18,486 nt of DNA, taken from NCBI GenBank assembly GCA_025462805.1, contig JAOAPJ010000024.1, positions 1-18,486 on the forward strand. Direction: 5' to 3'. A model generated the notes under the pieces. That model saw only the letters and a list, made by a program, of their open reading frames with translations. It searched no databases and was not told the DNA's origin. Below are positions 8,431-16,351 of the stretch, piece by piece. The translations under genes and the position numbers were made by a program. The stretch is from Acidobacteriaceae bacterium. GTDB taxonomy: Bacteria > Acidobacteriota > Terriglobia > Terriglobales > Acidobacteriaceae. Position 1 is the first letter of the stretch. Every line of letters begins with the position of its first letter.

Positions 8431-8916
8431 TTAGTGGGGGCGGCTCGGGCTCGCACTTGAAAGCGCAACAACAGTGCCGATGGCAGCCGCGGCACCGACC
8501 AGGAGTCCGACCTTGATCACAAACGAACGAGTACGTTTCTGCTTTGCTGGCGCAATTACTGCTCCTGCTGGCCGGGAAGCAGCGACTCCAACGCCCTTCT
8601 CGTATGGAGCAGCGGCGGTTCCCACCGGGCTGCCGTTCTGCGGCTTCGCTGGTTCCTGGGAACTCTCTGGTTGCTGAGAGCTCTGAGGAGCAGTCGCCGG
8701 TCGGTTGGCGGTCGTCTGGCTATCTGCCGGTGCAGGAGCATCTGGAACTGGTTTTGTGGTCTGTGGTTCAGTCTGACCCGCTGGGCCGCTAGCCGCTTGC
8801 GGCGTCTGCGCAGACTGCTGTGCATGTGCCGTGACAGCTCCTCCAAAAGGAAATGCCAAAGAGCCAACCAGGCACACTCCGATTGTTCCGCGAAGCCATG
8901 GAGCGAAGGTCTTCAT
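8431..8916 (-). CDS. Secreted/anchored Pro-Ala-Gln-rich protein of unknown function
   Basis: I do not recognise a family. The 161-residue product has an N-terminal signal peptide ending near AHA-Q (about residue 32). A low-complexity region rich in Pro, Ala, Gln, Ser and Thr follows (about 33-125). A basic KQKRTR segment then precedes a hydrophobic, Ala/Gly/Val-rich helix (about 133-153) and a short tail. This is the layout of an exported protein held in a membrane by its C-terminus, with a flexible linker that could cross the periplasm or cell wall. The ATG at 8916 is used; a GTG immediately upstream (8919) would add one residue. It lies 58 bp after the STAS gene stop and 41 bp before the kinase gene, so it is probably co-transcribed with them. 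Confidence 0.7.
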   Translation of the reverse strand: MKTFAPWLRGTIGVCLVGSLAFPFGGAVTAHAQQSAQTPQAASGPAGQTEPQTTKPVPDAPAPADSQTTANRPATAPQSSQQPESSQEPAKPQNGSPVGTAAAPYEKGVGVAASRPAGAVIAPAKQKRTRSFVIKVGLLVGAAAAIGTVVALSSASPSRPH

Positions 8917-8974
8917 CACGTGTGTTTCCGTTACTGCTCGACGCCTCAGAAAAATTCCCCCTTTGGAAGAACGG

Positions 8975-9427
8975 TTAGGCAGCGCTCTCTGACTCTCGGT
9001 TCGAGCGGGCAGAGGAGAGCGGCTCCGAAAAGGTCATAAATGGCCCACCATGGAAGCTGTTCACCGCTTCCGCAATGCTGTCGTAGATCTCGAACAGCCG
9101 ATCGAGACTGCTTCGCTCCACGAAGGCGCGGAAATCTGGGGCGAGACCCGCCAGTCGGATATCTCCGTTCCGCTTCATAGCCTCTTCGAGGCAGCAAAGT
9201 AGCCGATAGACCAGCGCGTCCGACAGTTGGCTCACCACGGCGAAGTCGAGCACCAGGCAAGGACGGTCAAGATCCATACAACGCTCAACCTCATCGAAGA
9301 GCGCCTGCTCCGCTGCCGCGTTCAATTCAGCCAGCAGTTGCACAACAACCACGCGTCGTTTCCGTATCGCTGTATCTAGCCCGATCAAGTCTGTGTCCTT
9401 TCCTATGCTGATTAAACCCAGGGTCAC
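8975..9427 (-). CDS. STAS-domain protein (anti-sigma-factor-antagonist-like)
   Basis: The 150-residue protein has a single STAS domain (about residues 24-125), the fold of SpoIIAA-type anti-sigma antagonists. The hallmark segment is LVLDFAVVSQLSDALVYRLL at residues 58-77, followed by NGDIRLAGL and an FRAFVERSSLDRLFEI helix. Aligned by eye to the family DSSG motif, the phosphorylated Ser becomes Asp70, so regulation by Ser phosphorylation seems lost or the protein may mimic the phosphorylated state. No partner kinase or phosphatase gene is adjacent. It lies 35 bp after the flippase gene, suggesting a regulatory role for polysaccharide synthesis. The GTG start at 9427 has GAGG at good spacing upstream; a TTG at 9388 is a less likely alternative. 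Confidence 0.82.
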   Translation of the reverse strand: MTLGLISIGKDTDLIGLDTAIRKRRVVVVQLLAELNAAAEQALFDEVERCMDLDRPCLVLDFAVVSQLSDALVYRLLCCLEEAMKRNGDIRLAGLAPDFRAFVERSSLDRLFEIYDSIAEAVNSFHGGPFMTFSEPLSSARSNRESESAA

Positions 9428-9462
9428 ATGTGGCCTCAGCAGTGGCTCCCGCGTACCTCGAA

Positions 9463-11415
9463 CTAGCTGGCGCGCTGCAGTAAACGTTCCAGCTCCGCCT
9501 CATGATCCCGTACAAGGTGCTTCAAGACGTTCCTGCCGTATCTGTACAGCGTGGCGAGATTCGTCATGTACCAGCAGCACTCCGTCATCCTCGTCGAAAA
9601 GCCGCAGAGAAAGCGCAGGCTCTCGACACTCGGCGGATCCGTCAATATAGATGCAACCAGCCGGTGATTTCCGTCCAAAATTGTGAGCGGCTCGCTCTCA
9701 TTGACTCCGATCAGGAGGACAGAACCAAGCTTTTCTTCGCCTTCCAGTCTGTTTCCTATGGATGCGATCTTTGTTGCAAATTCGCTCGGGCTGACCTCTT
9801 GCTGCCTCCGAATGCGCTCCGCCACCTCGAGAATCCAAAATGATCGCGGTGCAAGCTTCCGCCACTGCGCTCGTGGAAACACGCGGATCCTCTCCAGATC
9901 TGGTTGCTTTACCTCAACCTCATACCAATGCGTGTCCGGCGGCAGCTCCTTCCATAACGCGAAGTGACGGATAAACAGCAGAGCGCGCCGCTTTGCATTC
10001 TCCTCCGCATCCTCAAGGTTCGGGCTGCGGACAATACTGCCGAGCGTCTCATGGTATTCGCCGAAGATCGGCCGATTGAACTCACTTTGCAGAAAGTCGG
10101 CAATCACCTCATCTTCGGAGACACGCTTGATCAGCCGAATAGGGCGACCTGCGCTAATCCGCTGCACCCGCTCAGACGCCAGCAGGGAACTCGCAAGAAA
10201 GGGGAGTGCGCCGCAGAGGAAGAGCGTGATCATCAGCACCAGCTGAACGAGGATCACCTCACGCAGCGATCCATGAAACTCACAGATTCCCGCTACCAGC
10301 ACACCCGCAAACACCAGTTGAATCCAGCTGGTGTTTGCAATCTTGTAAGACATCTCATAGCTAATCATCACCACACTGAGGCAGTAGATCACCGTCGTGA
10401 CGGCATAGAGCGACAGCAGATAGGGCAAACCATGTTTGCCAGCGATGCCAAAACCTGGCCCGAAGAAAACCGCCCAGATCCCCCCTGGCGCCAGACGTAA
10501 GATGATGGCCACCGTCGATCCGATCCCCAGCACCAGCAGCAGAGAGGTTGCGATGACCTTGAGGTCTCGCCTTTCCTCATCGCCTACACCCGCTACCAGC
10601 GGAAACATGCTATTCACAACTGCTTGAGAGAAGGCAAAAATCACTCTCCCTACCATGGCAATCGCGGCGTAGAGACCGGCGAGAGCAGGGGAGAAGAAGT
10701 GCTTTACGAGAACGATGTCGCAGTTGTTGATCAGAACCTGGCCAGCAAAAAAGACGATGGCCTGCATCGATTCACGGAGTGCATAGGACAGACGCAGCTT
10801 GTGCGGAACGCTGGGCGGCAGCTTGGGCGAGGCAGCCAGGTAGGCTACGGCGATCGCGGCCGTGTTCGCGATGATGACACCATTGACGCCAAAGCCGAAG
10901 GCCATCAACAGCAGTGATCCGCCGAGCCGTACCAGTCCTTCCAGGACCAGATTGGTCGACAGGGATCGGAAGCCGTAGGCGCCCTGGATATAGCCGCGCC
11001 GGCTGCCCAGGGGCACGTAAAAGGCCGCCCCGATGGCGATCAAATCGACGAGAGTAGTGCTGGGCAGTCTGAGAAAGGAGGTGATGGTGCCGTGGAACAT
11101 GACCATCAGGAGGGCCACAGCGATGCCGCATGCCCAGGCACTGCGATGGAAATCCCGATAGACGGATCCCTTAGCTTCGAGAGTGCCCTGTTGAGCGACG
11201 ACCTTCGCGGGAACGATCTGGAAGGAGAGCGTGACTGCGGATATCAGAATCAGGAGCGTGTAGATGGCTGTCGCATGCCCGTACGCGGTGGGGCCGAGGA
11301 AGCGAGCGACCGACATGTTGTAGACGAAGTTGAGCGCAGCCGCCAACCCCGACCCCAGAAGAAGTACGAGACTACCGGACAGTAGCCGCGACAGCAGTGT
11401 TTTCGATTCCTGCAT
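9463..11415 (-). CDS. Lipid-linked oligosaccharide flippase fused to a C-terminal DGNHR-motif domain
   Basis: Residues 1 to about 410 form a polytopic membrane protein of the MATE/MOP polysaccharide flippase type (Wzx-like). It has about 12-14 hydrophobic helices, an N-terminal helix pair with the ARFLGPTAYG loop (about 37-46), and FFSPALAGLYAAIAMVGRV near 240-258, which recall Wzx/PST transporters. It would flip lipid-linked glycans across the inner membrane. The remaining about 220 residues are soluble and charged, with LTILDGNHRLVAS at 577-589; DGNHR recalls the nucleotide-binding ParB/sulfiredoxin fold. That domain is absent from ordinary flippases, which are about 400-500 residues. I chose ATG at 11415; TTG 11430 and GTG 11427 are in-frame alternatives and no start has a strong ribosome site. 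It is the first gene of the leftward set with the STAS gene. Confidence 0.85.
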   Translation of the reverse strand: MQESKTLLSRLLSGSLVLLLGSGLAAALNFVYNMSVARFLGPTAYGHATAIYTLLILISAVTLSFQIVPAKVVAQQGTLEAKGSVYRDFHRSAWACGIAVALLMVMFHGTITSFLRLPSTTLVDLIAIGAAFYVPLGSRRGYIQGAYGFRSLSTNLVLEGLVRLGGSLLLMAFGFGVNGVIIANTAAIAVAYLAASPKLPPSVPHKLRLSYALRESMQAIVFFAGQVLINNCDIVLVKHFFSPALAGLYAAIAMVGRVIFAFSQAVVNSMFPLVAGVGDEERRDLKVIATSLLLVLGIGSTVAIILRLAPGGIWAVFFGPGFGIAGKHGLPYLLSLYAVTTVIYCLSVVMISYEMSYKIANTSWIQLVFAGVLVAGICEFHGSLREVILVQLVLMITLFLCGALPFLASSLLASERVQRISAGRPIRLIKRVSEDEVIADFLQSEFNRPIFGEYHETLGSIVRSPNLEDAEENAKRRALLFIRHFALWKELPPDTHWYEVEVKQPDLERIRVFPRAQWRKLAPRSFWILEVAERIRRQQEVSPSEFATKIASIGNRLEGEEKLGSVLLIGVNESEPLTILDGNHRLVASILTDPPSVESLRFLCGFSTRMTECCWYMTNLATLYRYGRNVLKHLVRDHEAELERLLQRAS

Positions 11416-11696
11416 TCTGCTATTCACCAAGTCAGTCTTGCCTTAAGCCTTGAGAAGCTCCGCTTCCATACAACGGCGCATCTGCGCATGCTGGCAAGAT
11501 AGAAGACGAGACGATCAACCTCATTTTCTGCCGCTGTCGTCCCGGATGATATTGAATTCGACATCCGCAGCGTTCCACGGTCATCCAGGTCGTTGCGCAG
11601 TGGTCATCACAGTCGCCGTACATGCTGCCTCTGAGATGTCTCACGCACATCCAGGGAGGCCCCGGAGGCTGCCATCCTTTAAACTGTAGTTCGATT
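11416..11696. other. Divergent intergenic region between flippase and GH71/GH99-like gene
   Basis: This 281-bp region must hold promoters for the leftward flippase set and the rightward hydrolase gene. I see no confident -35/-10 pair in either direction. A segment GCGTTCCACGG at 11570-11580 is a degenerate, one-base-shorter relative of the motif found upstream of both glycosyltransferase transcripts (13782-13799 and 18195-18212). Open frames crossing it are not protein-like. Confidence 0.5.
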
Positions 11697-12662
11697 ATGG
11701 CATCTCGGCTCTCCCTCGTTTTCCTTTTTCTTCTCTCCTGGATGCATGGGTGCGGACACTCCGCAACGCCGCAAGCCTCGCAGGCGAGCCGGCCCAAGCC
11801 TGACGGGCCGGCCCAGGTGCTGGCAGTGTATGAAGCTTGGTTTGGGCACCCTCAGCACATCTCCATCGGATACTCGTCGCACGACCCCGCCGAGATACGC
11901 AAGCAGATCCGCCAGGCAAAGGCGCTGGGCATCACCGGCTTTGTGGTGGATTGGTACGGCTACCGGCAGCCCTTCATCGATCATAGTTACGCGCTCCTGC
12001 AGACCATCGCTGCGGAGGAACAGTTCCACCTCGCCATGATGTACGACGAAACAGACGAGGAAGACGGCGCCACCGATGAGGCGATCGAAGACTTCAAACT
12101 CTTCCATAAGACCTATCTCGCAGCGGATGCTCCGGGTCGCAAGGCGTATCTCCACTACGATAGGCATCCCGTGATCTTCATCTTCCCCAAGGGAAGACAC
12201 ACCGACTGGAATCGCGTCCGGGCCGAGGTTGCTAAGTGGGAATCAAGCCCGCTGTTGATCGACGAGTATGCTCCAAACTCATCCGTTCCAGGAGTGGATG
12301 GCTTTTATGCTTGGGTGAATCCCGGACCGAAAAGTTGGACAACTGACGGCAGCAATTGGGGTGAGGAGTACCTGACCGACTTCTACAACGCCATGCAATC
12401 GAAATTTCCCGACAAGATCGCAGTCGGAGGTGCATGGGCCAGCTTCGATGACAGCAAGGCTTCCTGGGGACAGAATCGCCACATCGCCCCCCGCTGCGGC
12501 AAGACTCTCGCGGACACGTCAAGCCTTTGGAAACAACACTCGAGTAGCTACTACATGCCCTATCTGCTTGTCGCAACCTGGAACGACTACGAAGAAGGGA
12601 CAGCGATAGAGAAGGGCGTGGATAGCTGCGGCTCGGCTAAGCTGCACCCCGTATTGCCCTAG
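11697..12662 (+). CDS. Secreted glycoside hydrolase, GH71/GH99-like
   Basis: The 321-residue product resembles TIM-barrel hydrolases of the GH71/GH99 group, which include endo-mannosidase-like enzymes. The barrel begins with VLAVYEAWFG at residues 41-50, continues with AKALGITGFVVDWYG at 74-88, and ends with WNDYEEGTAIE at 295-305, a characteristic strand with acidic residues. The exact catalytic pair is not certain, and substrate cannot be given. An N-terminal hydrophobic segment followed by GCGHS (Cys19) suggests export, perhaps as a lipoprotein, although the lipobox is not canonical. I chose ATG at 11697 because it begins the signal sequence; the frame extends up to 11622 with non-signal-like residues. 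No ribosome site is obvious. It is the only confident rightward gene and may trim or degrade the polysaccharide made by the neighbours. Confidence 0.8.
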   Translation: MASRLSLVFLFLLSWMHGCGHSATPQASQASRPKPDGPAQVLAVYEAWFGHPQHISIGYSSHDPAEIRKQIRQAKALGITGFVVDWYGYRQPFIDHSYALLQTIAAEEQFHLAMMYDETDEEDGATDEAIEDFKLFHKTYLAADAPGRKAYLHYDRHPVIFIFPKGRHTDWNRVRAEVAKWESSPLLIDEYAPNSSVPGVDGFYAWVNPGPKSWTTDGSNWGEEYLTDFYNAMQSKFPDKIAVGGAWASFDDSKASWGQNRHIAPRCGKTLADTSSLWKQHSSSYYMPYLLVATWNDYEEGTAIEKGVDSCGSAKLHPVLP

Positions 12663-12674
12663 CCGTGGGTCCTA

Positions 12675-12698
12675 GCCGGTCGGGGAGAGCCAACCGGC
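12675..12698. terminator. Candidate bidirectional terminator hairpin
   Basis: GCCGGT (12675-12680) and ACCGGC (12693-12698) form a 6-bp stem with a 12-base loop in the 74-bp gap between two convergent genes. The location suits a shared terminator, but no U-tract is present on either strand. Confidence 0.35.
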
Positions 12699-12736
12699 CA
12701 AGCCATAGACGTTGCCGAAACCAGCGACTGCATCTT

Positions 12737-13726
12737 CTAGGCGACGTGTGCCCGGAACTTTGCCGCTGGCTCCATTTCCTCATATGCACCACTGCTCTGC
12801 ACCGGCATGAGATCGGTTGCCGCGTAGACCCTGCTGATGATCGACAACGGCCGCGCCCGCACCTCGTCATATACGCGTCCGATGTACTCGCCGAGCACTC
12901 CTACGCAGACCAGCAGCATACTTCCGACCAGGAAGATTGCTGCAGCCAGCCCAAAGCCAACAGAGTGGAAGGGGTTACTCGAGAACATGGTGGATAAGGC
13001 CAGTAGCACAGCCAAGCTGGTCGACAGTCCGGCCATCGCGAAGGCCAAACGCAGCGGCTTATAACTGAAGCTGGTGATAGCGTCCATCGCATACTTGATT
13101 CGGCTGACGAACGAGAGCTTGCCATCTCCCGCTGCTCTATCCTGCCGATCGTAGTACACGACTGCGTTGCGATAACCCACCCAGGCGCGCAGCCCCGGCA
13201 GATACCGATTGCGCTCCCGGAGGGAGTTAATGGAGTCGACAGCCTTCCGATTCAGCAGGCCGAATATGCCCGCATCCAGCGGAATCGGAAAATCCGACAG
13301 CGCACCGAGCACGCGATAGAAGAGAGGGAAGAGCTTAGCCAGCAGCTTACGGCTCTCCTGCCGGCTTCTCCGCACCGCGACCACTACTTCGGCTCCGGCG
13401 CGCCATGCTTCGACGAGCTCGGGCAGCACGTGAGGTGGATCCTGGAAATCTCCATCCATGATGATGGTGGCGTCGCCGCGTGAGGTCTGCAGACCCGCCG
13501 CGATTGCACCCATGTGGCCCCAGTTGCGCGAGAGCTCCACCACCACAACGTGGGGATCTTCCGATTGCAGGTTCTTGAGAATCTCGAGCGAAGAATCGCG
13601 GGAGCCGTCGTTGACGTACACGACCTCCCAGTCCTCAGCTATTCCGTCCAAGGCATTTGAAACAGCTTCGTGGAACCGTACAATCAGTTCCTCTTCGTTA
13701 TAAATAGGCACGACGACAGATATCAT
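12737..13726 (-). CDS. Family 2 glycosyltransferase, DPM1/GtrB-like, with two C-terminal membrane helices
   Basis: The 329-residue enzyme has a GT-A domain of family 2 that transfers a sugar from a nucleotide sugar, often to undecaprenyl phosphate at the inner membrane. Motifs include VVVPIYNEEE at residues 4-13, VNDGSRDSS at 38-46, the metal/donor site DGDFQDPP at 91-98 (usually DADLQDPP) and RNRYLPGLRAWVGY at 172-185. Two hydrophobic helices at about 227-247 and 257-279 and a VLGEYIGRVYDEV segment place it with GtrB/ArnC-like bactoprenyl glycosyltransferases. The ATG at 13726 has GGGAGAG upstream. It lies 110 bp downstream of the four-gene operon, in the same direction, and the leader carries the shared 18-bp motif. 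The GT-C-like protein at 16351-18099 could use the lipid-linked sugar it makes. Confidence 0.92.
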   Translation of the reverse strand: MISVVVPIYNEEELIVRFHEAVSNALDGIAEDWEVVYVNDGSRDSSLEILKNLQSEDPHVVVVELSRNWGHMGAIAAGLQTSRGDATIIMDGDFQDPPHVLPELVEAWRAGAEVVVAVRRSRQESRKLLAKLFPLFYRVLGALSDFPIPLDAGIFGLLNRKAVDSINSLRERNRYLPGLRAWVGYRNAVVYYDRQDRAAGDGKLSFVSRIKYAMDAITSFSYKPLRLAFAMAGLSTSLAVLLALSTMFSSNPFHSVGFGLAAAIFLVGSMLLVCVGVLGEYIGRVYDEVRARPLSIISRVYAATDLMPVQSSGAYEEMEPAAKFRAHVA

Positions 13727-13836
13727 CTAGCACTCTCCCTAATTCCGACTGCATCCCAAAGTCACTGCAAGACTGCATGAAATGCGCGTTACCACGTCGT
13801 TCTTGTGACGACCTTCAAACATCCACTTCGGGGCCC
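13727..13836. other. Leader of the family 2 glycosyltransferase gene
   Basis: This 110-bp gap holds the shared motif (13782-13799) followed on the minus strand by a short ATGC that can pair with the GCAT at the motif end. No clear -35/-10 promoter was found, so the gene may be read from the upstream operon. Confidence 0.4.
13782..13799 (-). promoter_or_regulatory. Shared 18-bp leader motif, copy 1
   Basis: The minus-strand sequence CGACGTGGTAACGCGCAT matches 16 of 18 bases of the copy at 18195-18212. It lies 56 bases before the glycosyltransferase start. The final GCAT can pair with ATGC at 13778-13775 after a three-base loop, suggesting an RNA element or an operator. Confidence 0.45.
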
Positions 13837-14352
13837 TCAATGCTCAACAGTCCCTGCCTGTAAGATGCGTACTCTCCAGCGCACCTCCGACGGAGAAAGA
13901 ACGACAACATAATGCGCGTGCTCCTGCTGGGTGGACTGGATCTTTCCGTGATCCAGAACCTGCACGTCGTAATCAACCTTGTCTACTAACTGTATAGACA
14001 AGCCCTCCGGAGAATAGAAGACAATCTGCAGGTCATGGCTGCGGTCCACATAACGAGTAGTGATACCGGCAGTAACCTGTTCGTGTATGGCTTGCGTCAC
14101 CTTGTCCTTAGCAGTCCCCACGAAATCCCGATCGAGCAGGTCGGTTCGGTTCGCTTCGAGTGCCTTTCCGAGGCTCTGCCACGCCTCCAGATAGTCACGA
14201 ATCACTGCGTCCCTGGTCTGGTCGTTCAGAACTCTTGGCCCTTGCAGCTTCACCGGCTCGACGCGAACCGAGGTCCGCACCGAACTCTGATCAGCGCCTG
14301 CCGAGAGCGTCGCCGCCACTACGGCACAGACCACCGCTGCCAGTCTCCTCAC
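13837..14352 (-). CDS. Secreted protein, possibly NTF2-like, function unknown
   Basis: The 171-residue product starts with a signal peptide (cleavage near residue 20, SAGA-DQ). The rest looks like a small alpha/beta cone domain: a helix DAVIRDYLEAWQSLGKAL near 47-64, then strands ending with EVRWRVRILQAG. This pattern is typical of NTF2-like accessory domains in exported proteins, but the assignment is by shape and not by a diagnostic motif. It is the last gene of the coupled operon: its GTG start at 14352 overlaps the previous stop as GTGA, with a G-rich ribosome site (GGGGGGGAC) just upstream, within the end of the preceding gene. It probably works with the neighbouring periplasmic proteins. 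Its role is unknown. Confidence 0.7.
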   Translation of the reverse strand: MRRLAAVVCAVVAATLSAGADQSSVRTSVRVEPVKLQGPRVLNDQTRDAVIRDYLEAWQSLGKALEANRTDLLDRDFVGTAKDKVTQAIHEQVTAGITTRYVDRSHDLQIVFYSPEGLSIQLVDKVDYDVQVLDHGKIQSTQQEHAHYVVVLSPSEVRWRVRILQAGTVEH

Positions 14353-15224
14353 TGCTGTCCCCCCCAGCGAATCTCGTTTCCCATCACAACACCTGCGGCA
14401 GCAGAAATCCTTGCCCCGGGGTATGCCGGCAACTCGGTCTGGGCGATGCCACGCTTCAGGGGCACATCCACCGTCGTCTGGGCGTTCCCGTATGCCTCAG
14501 TGAAGGTGACGATCGTCCCGTCCGGTACGGCATTGCCCGTGCAGTCCTTCAACGGATCGGTCTGGAGTTCAATCTTTTGGCCAGAGGGACGGGCGCTGAC
14601 CCGCAGACCGCAAGGATCTCCGGGGACCTCCTGGATGACCCGGGTGCTGGAAATGTCACCGACGCGGGCGATGAACTGGGCAGCGCCTTCCTTGGGTGCA
14701 GAATCCATCTGGGTCCAGGCGTATCCATTCCGTGTGACTGCGGTGCGCGTCTGACTCACTCCTGATCCAGCAGATAGCTGGAAGGAGACCGGAGTGGGCG
14801 TCAAGATCAGGTTCTGATAGGCATCGAAGACGTAGACTGCTCCACTGATGCCGTCCCGCAGCCCTACGGGAAGGCGCGAGGGCTTTGCGAGGAAGCTCAC
14901 ATTCGCCACCTGGCCGGCTGGCGCCACGTCGAAGTCGCCGGTCTCGTTCGAAGACCCAGCTACGAGCACAGCCTGGTAATGACCGGCGTTGTGGAGGACT
15001 CCCGCAGCAACTGACATCGCTTCTCCCAGCTGCACCTCTTGGCGCATGGCTTGTCCGAAACCTACGATGTAGATCACCGCTTTGCCCGTTCCGGTTGTCT
15101 GGATAACGAACGGTTTTCCTGCTTCAGCGCTTTTCGGCAAAATCATCTGCGCCGTCTGGGCATACGCCGGCGTGATCGTGGCGACGATCATGGCCCCGAG
15201 CGACAGCGAGTCCCGGAGCCTCAT
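14349..15224 (-). CDS. Secreted Ig-like domain protein of unknown function
   Basis: The 291-residue product has a signal peptide (residues 1-22, ending AYA-Q). The mature part is beta-rich with the look of two or three bacterial Ig-like domains. The segment GAVYVFDAYQNLILTPTPVSFQLSAG (near 129-154) resembles the invasin/Big_1 type, and a second domain contains DCTGNAVPDGTIVTFTEAYG (near 230-250), also Big_1-like. Cys residues at about 205 and 231 may form a disulfide. The ATG overlaps the stop of the upstream gene (ATGA), and its own stop overlaps the next start (GTGA), so the three genes are translationally coupled. A periplasmic or outer-surface scaffold role is plausible; no enzyme motif is visible. 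Confidence 0.72.
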   Translation of the reverse strand: MRLRDSLSLGAMIVATITPAYAQTAQMILPKSAEAGKPFVIQTTGTGKAVIYIVGFGQAMRQEVQLGEAMSVAAGVLHNAGHYQAVLVAGSSNETGDFDVAPAGQVANVSFLAKPSRLPVGLRDGISGAVYVFDAYQNLILTPTPVSFQLSAGSGVSQTRTAVTRNGYAWTQMDSAPKEGAAQFIARVGDISSTRVIQEVPGDPCGLRVSARPSGQKIELQTDPLKDCTGNAVPDGTIVTFTEAYGNAQTTVDVPLKRGIAQTELPAYPGARISAAAGVVMGNEIRWGGQQ

Positions 15225-16351
15225 TGGACACCGCCCGAACTGTACGTCGCCGCAACGGCGCGTTCAGTGCTCACCTGGCTTGCAATGTCTGGGGGAATGG
15301 AGATAGTAAACGAGGTGGGCGTCTGCGGCAAGAGGGCACGATCCAAATAATGATCAGCGACCCACACTAATTGTCCATTCCGGTCGTAAAAAGTTCCTAG
15401 TACATGCGCCACGTTGACGACCTGCCCACTCTGATCGACGAGTTTGCCGGTCAGGGATGCGCCTGGAGCCGGATGAAGCTGCTGGTCTTGGATCGCAATC
15501 ACCGGATCTGCCGAGGCCGCGATCAGGGAAGAGGCGGGTTCCATGCGAACACTGCCCACCTGCGATAGAGAGACTTTGGCGAATGAGATCAGGAACGGCG
15601 TGACCTGTTTCGGCAGCAGGACATGGGAGATCTTGTCGAAGCTATCCTCCGTCCCGATCACTTGGCCATTCTTTCCCACCAGTGTTGCCTTCACTGCAAC
15701 ATAGGCCGGGACGACGTCCTCGTTCAGGAGCTCACCCATGATCAGAACGCCGTCACCCCGCTCGACCGGGTGCATATCCACGATTCGGACGTGCGGGGAC
15801 TCTACATCCTGGGCTCCCCAGTCATCCTCCGGACCACGGTAGATCACATCCCACCTCAGATAGTTCACCGGGATCACCTGCGGGGGAACGCGCGTCTCTT
15901 TGACCAGAGGCCATTCCACCTGCCAGCGATCGCCGTTCCGGATGACATGCAGATTCTTGGTATCCGGAAAGGTGCCGACCACGGTTGACCAGCGAAGAAC
16001 TAGCTGAACTTCAGCATCGTTCGCGGTGGCATGGAGCGGACGTACGTCGAAGTGGTCGAGCGTCGCATAGGTGCGCAGGCTCAGATAGTTGCCGGTGACA
16101 TCGCGGACGAGATCGGCCTCACTGAACTCCCCTTTGTTGGCCAGCCGCGAATAAGCTCCCGCAAAGTTCCGCTGACCGATATCCCGGGCCAGATTCTCGA
16201 CTGCAGCCTCCGGCGTAGAGGATGGGCTGAGCAGACTGGACGCCCCGGAGTCCGCCAGTGCGACCGCAGCCGCATTCGGATGAAGCGTGCCGATCACCAC
16301 TAGAACTACGGTTGCGACAGTAATGGATAGGGCAAGCAGCCGTCCGCTCAT
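15221..16351 (-). CDS. Membrane-anchored NTF2-like protein with two beta-sandwich domains
   Basis: The 376-residue product has one N-terminal hydrophobic helix (about 5-23), which anchors it to the inner membrane or serves as a signal, then an NTF2-like domain (about 46-150; helices at 46-72, strands up to DRWQVEWPLV at 141-150). Two similar beta-sandwich domains follow (about 186-270 and 283-372). Each contains a FxLYD-like pattern, VLIMGELLNEDVVPAYVAVK at 202-221 and GKLVDQSGQVVNVAHVLGTF at 302-321, so they probably arose by duplication. I assign these from fold pattern, not from a known catalytic motif. The ATG overlaps the stop of the GT-C-like gene as TAATG; the stop overlaps the next start as ATGA. 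It is likely a periplasmic partner of the membrane glycosyltransferase-like protein. Confidence 0.75.
   Translation of the reverse strand: MSGRLLALSITVATVVLVVIGTLHPNAAAVALADSGASSLLSPSSTPEAAVENLARDIGQRNFAGAYSRLANKGEFSEADLVRDVTGNYLSLRTYATLDHFDVRPLHATANDAEVQLVLRWSTVVGTFPDTKNLHVIRNGDRWQVEWPLVKETRVPPQVIPVNYLRWDVIYRGPEDDWGAQDVESPHVRIVDMHPVERGDGVLIMGELLNEDVVPAYVAVKATLVGKNGQVIGTEDSFDKISHVLLPKQVTPFLISFAKVSLSQVGSVRMEPASSLIAASADPVIAIQDQQLHPAPGASLTGKLVDQSGQVVNVAHVLGTFYDRNGQLVWVADHYLDRALLPQTPTSFTISIPPDIASQVSTERAVAATYSSGGVQ

Noticed and set aside
11432..11797. Leftward 121-codon frame between the flippase and hydrolase genes
   Set aside because: It overlaps the hydrolase signal-peptide region antisense, is rich in Cys/Arg/Trp without pattern, and has no ribosome site; most likely a chance frame.
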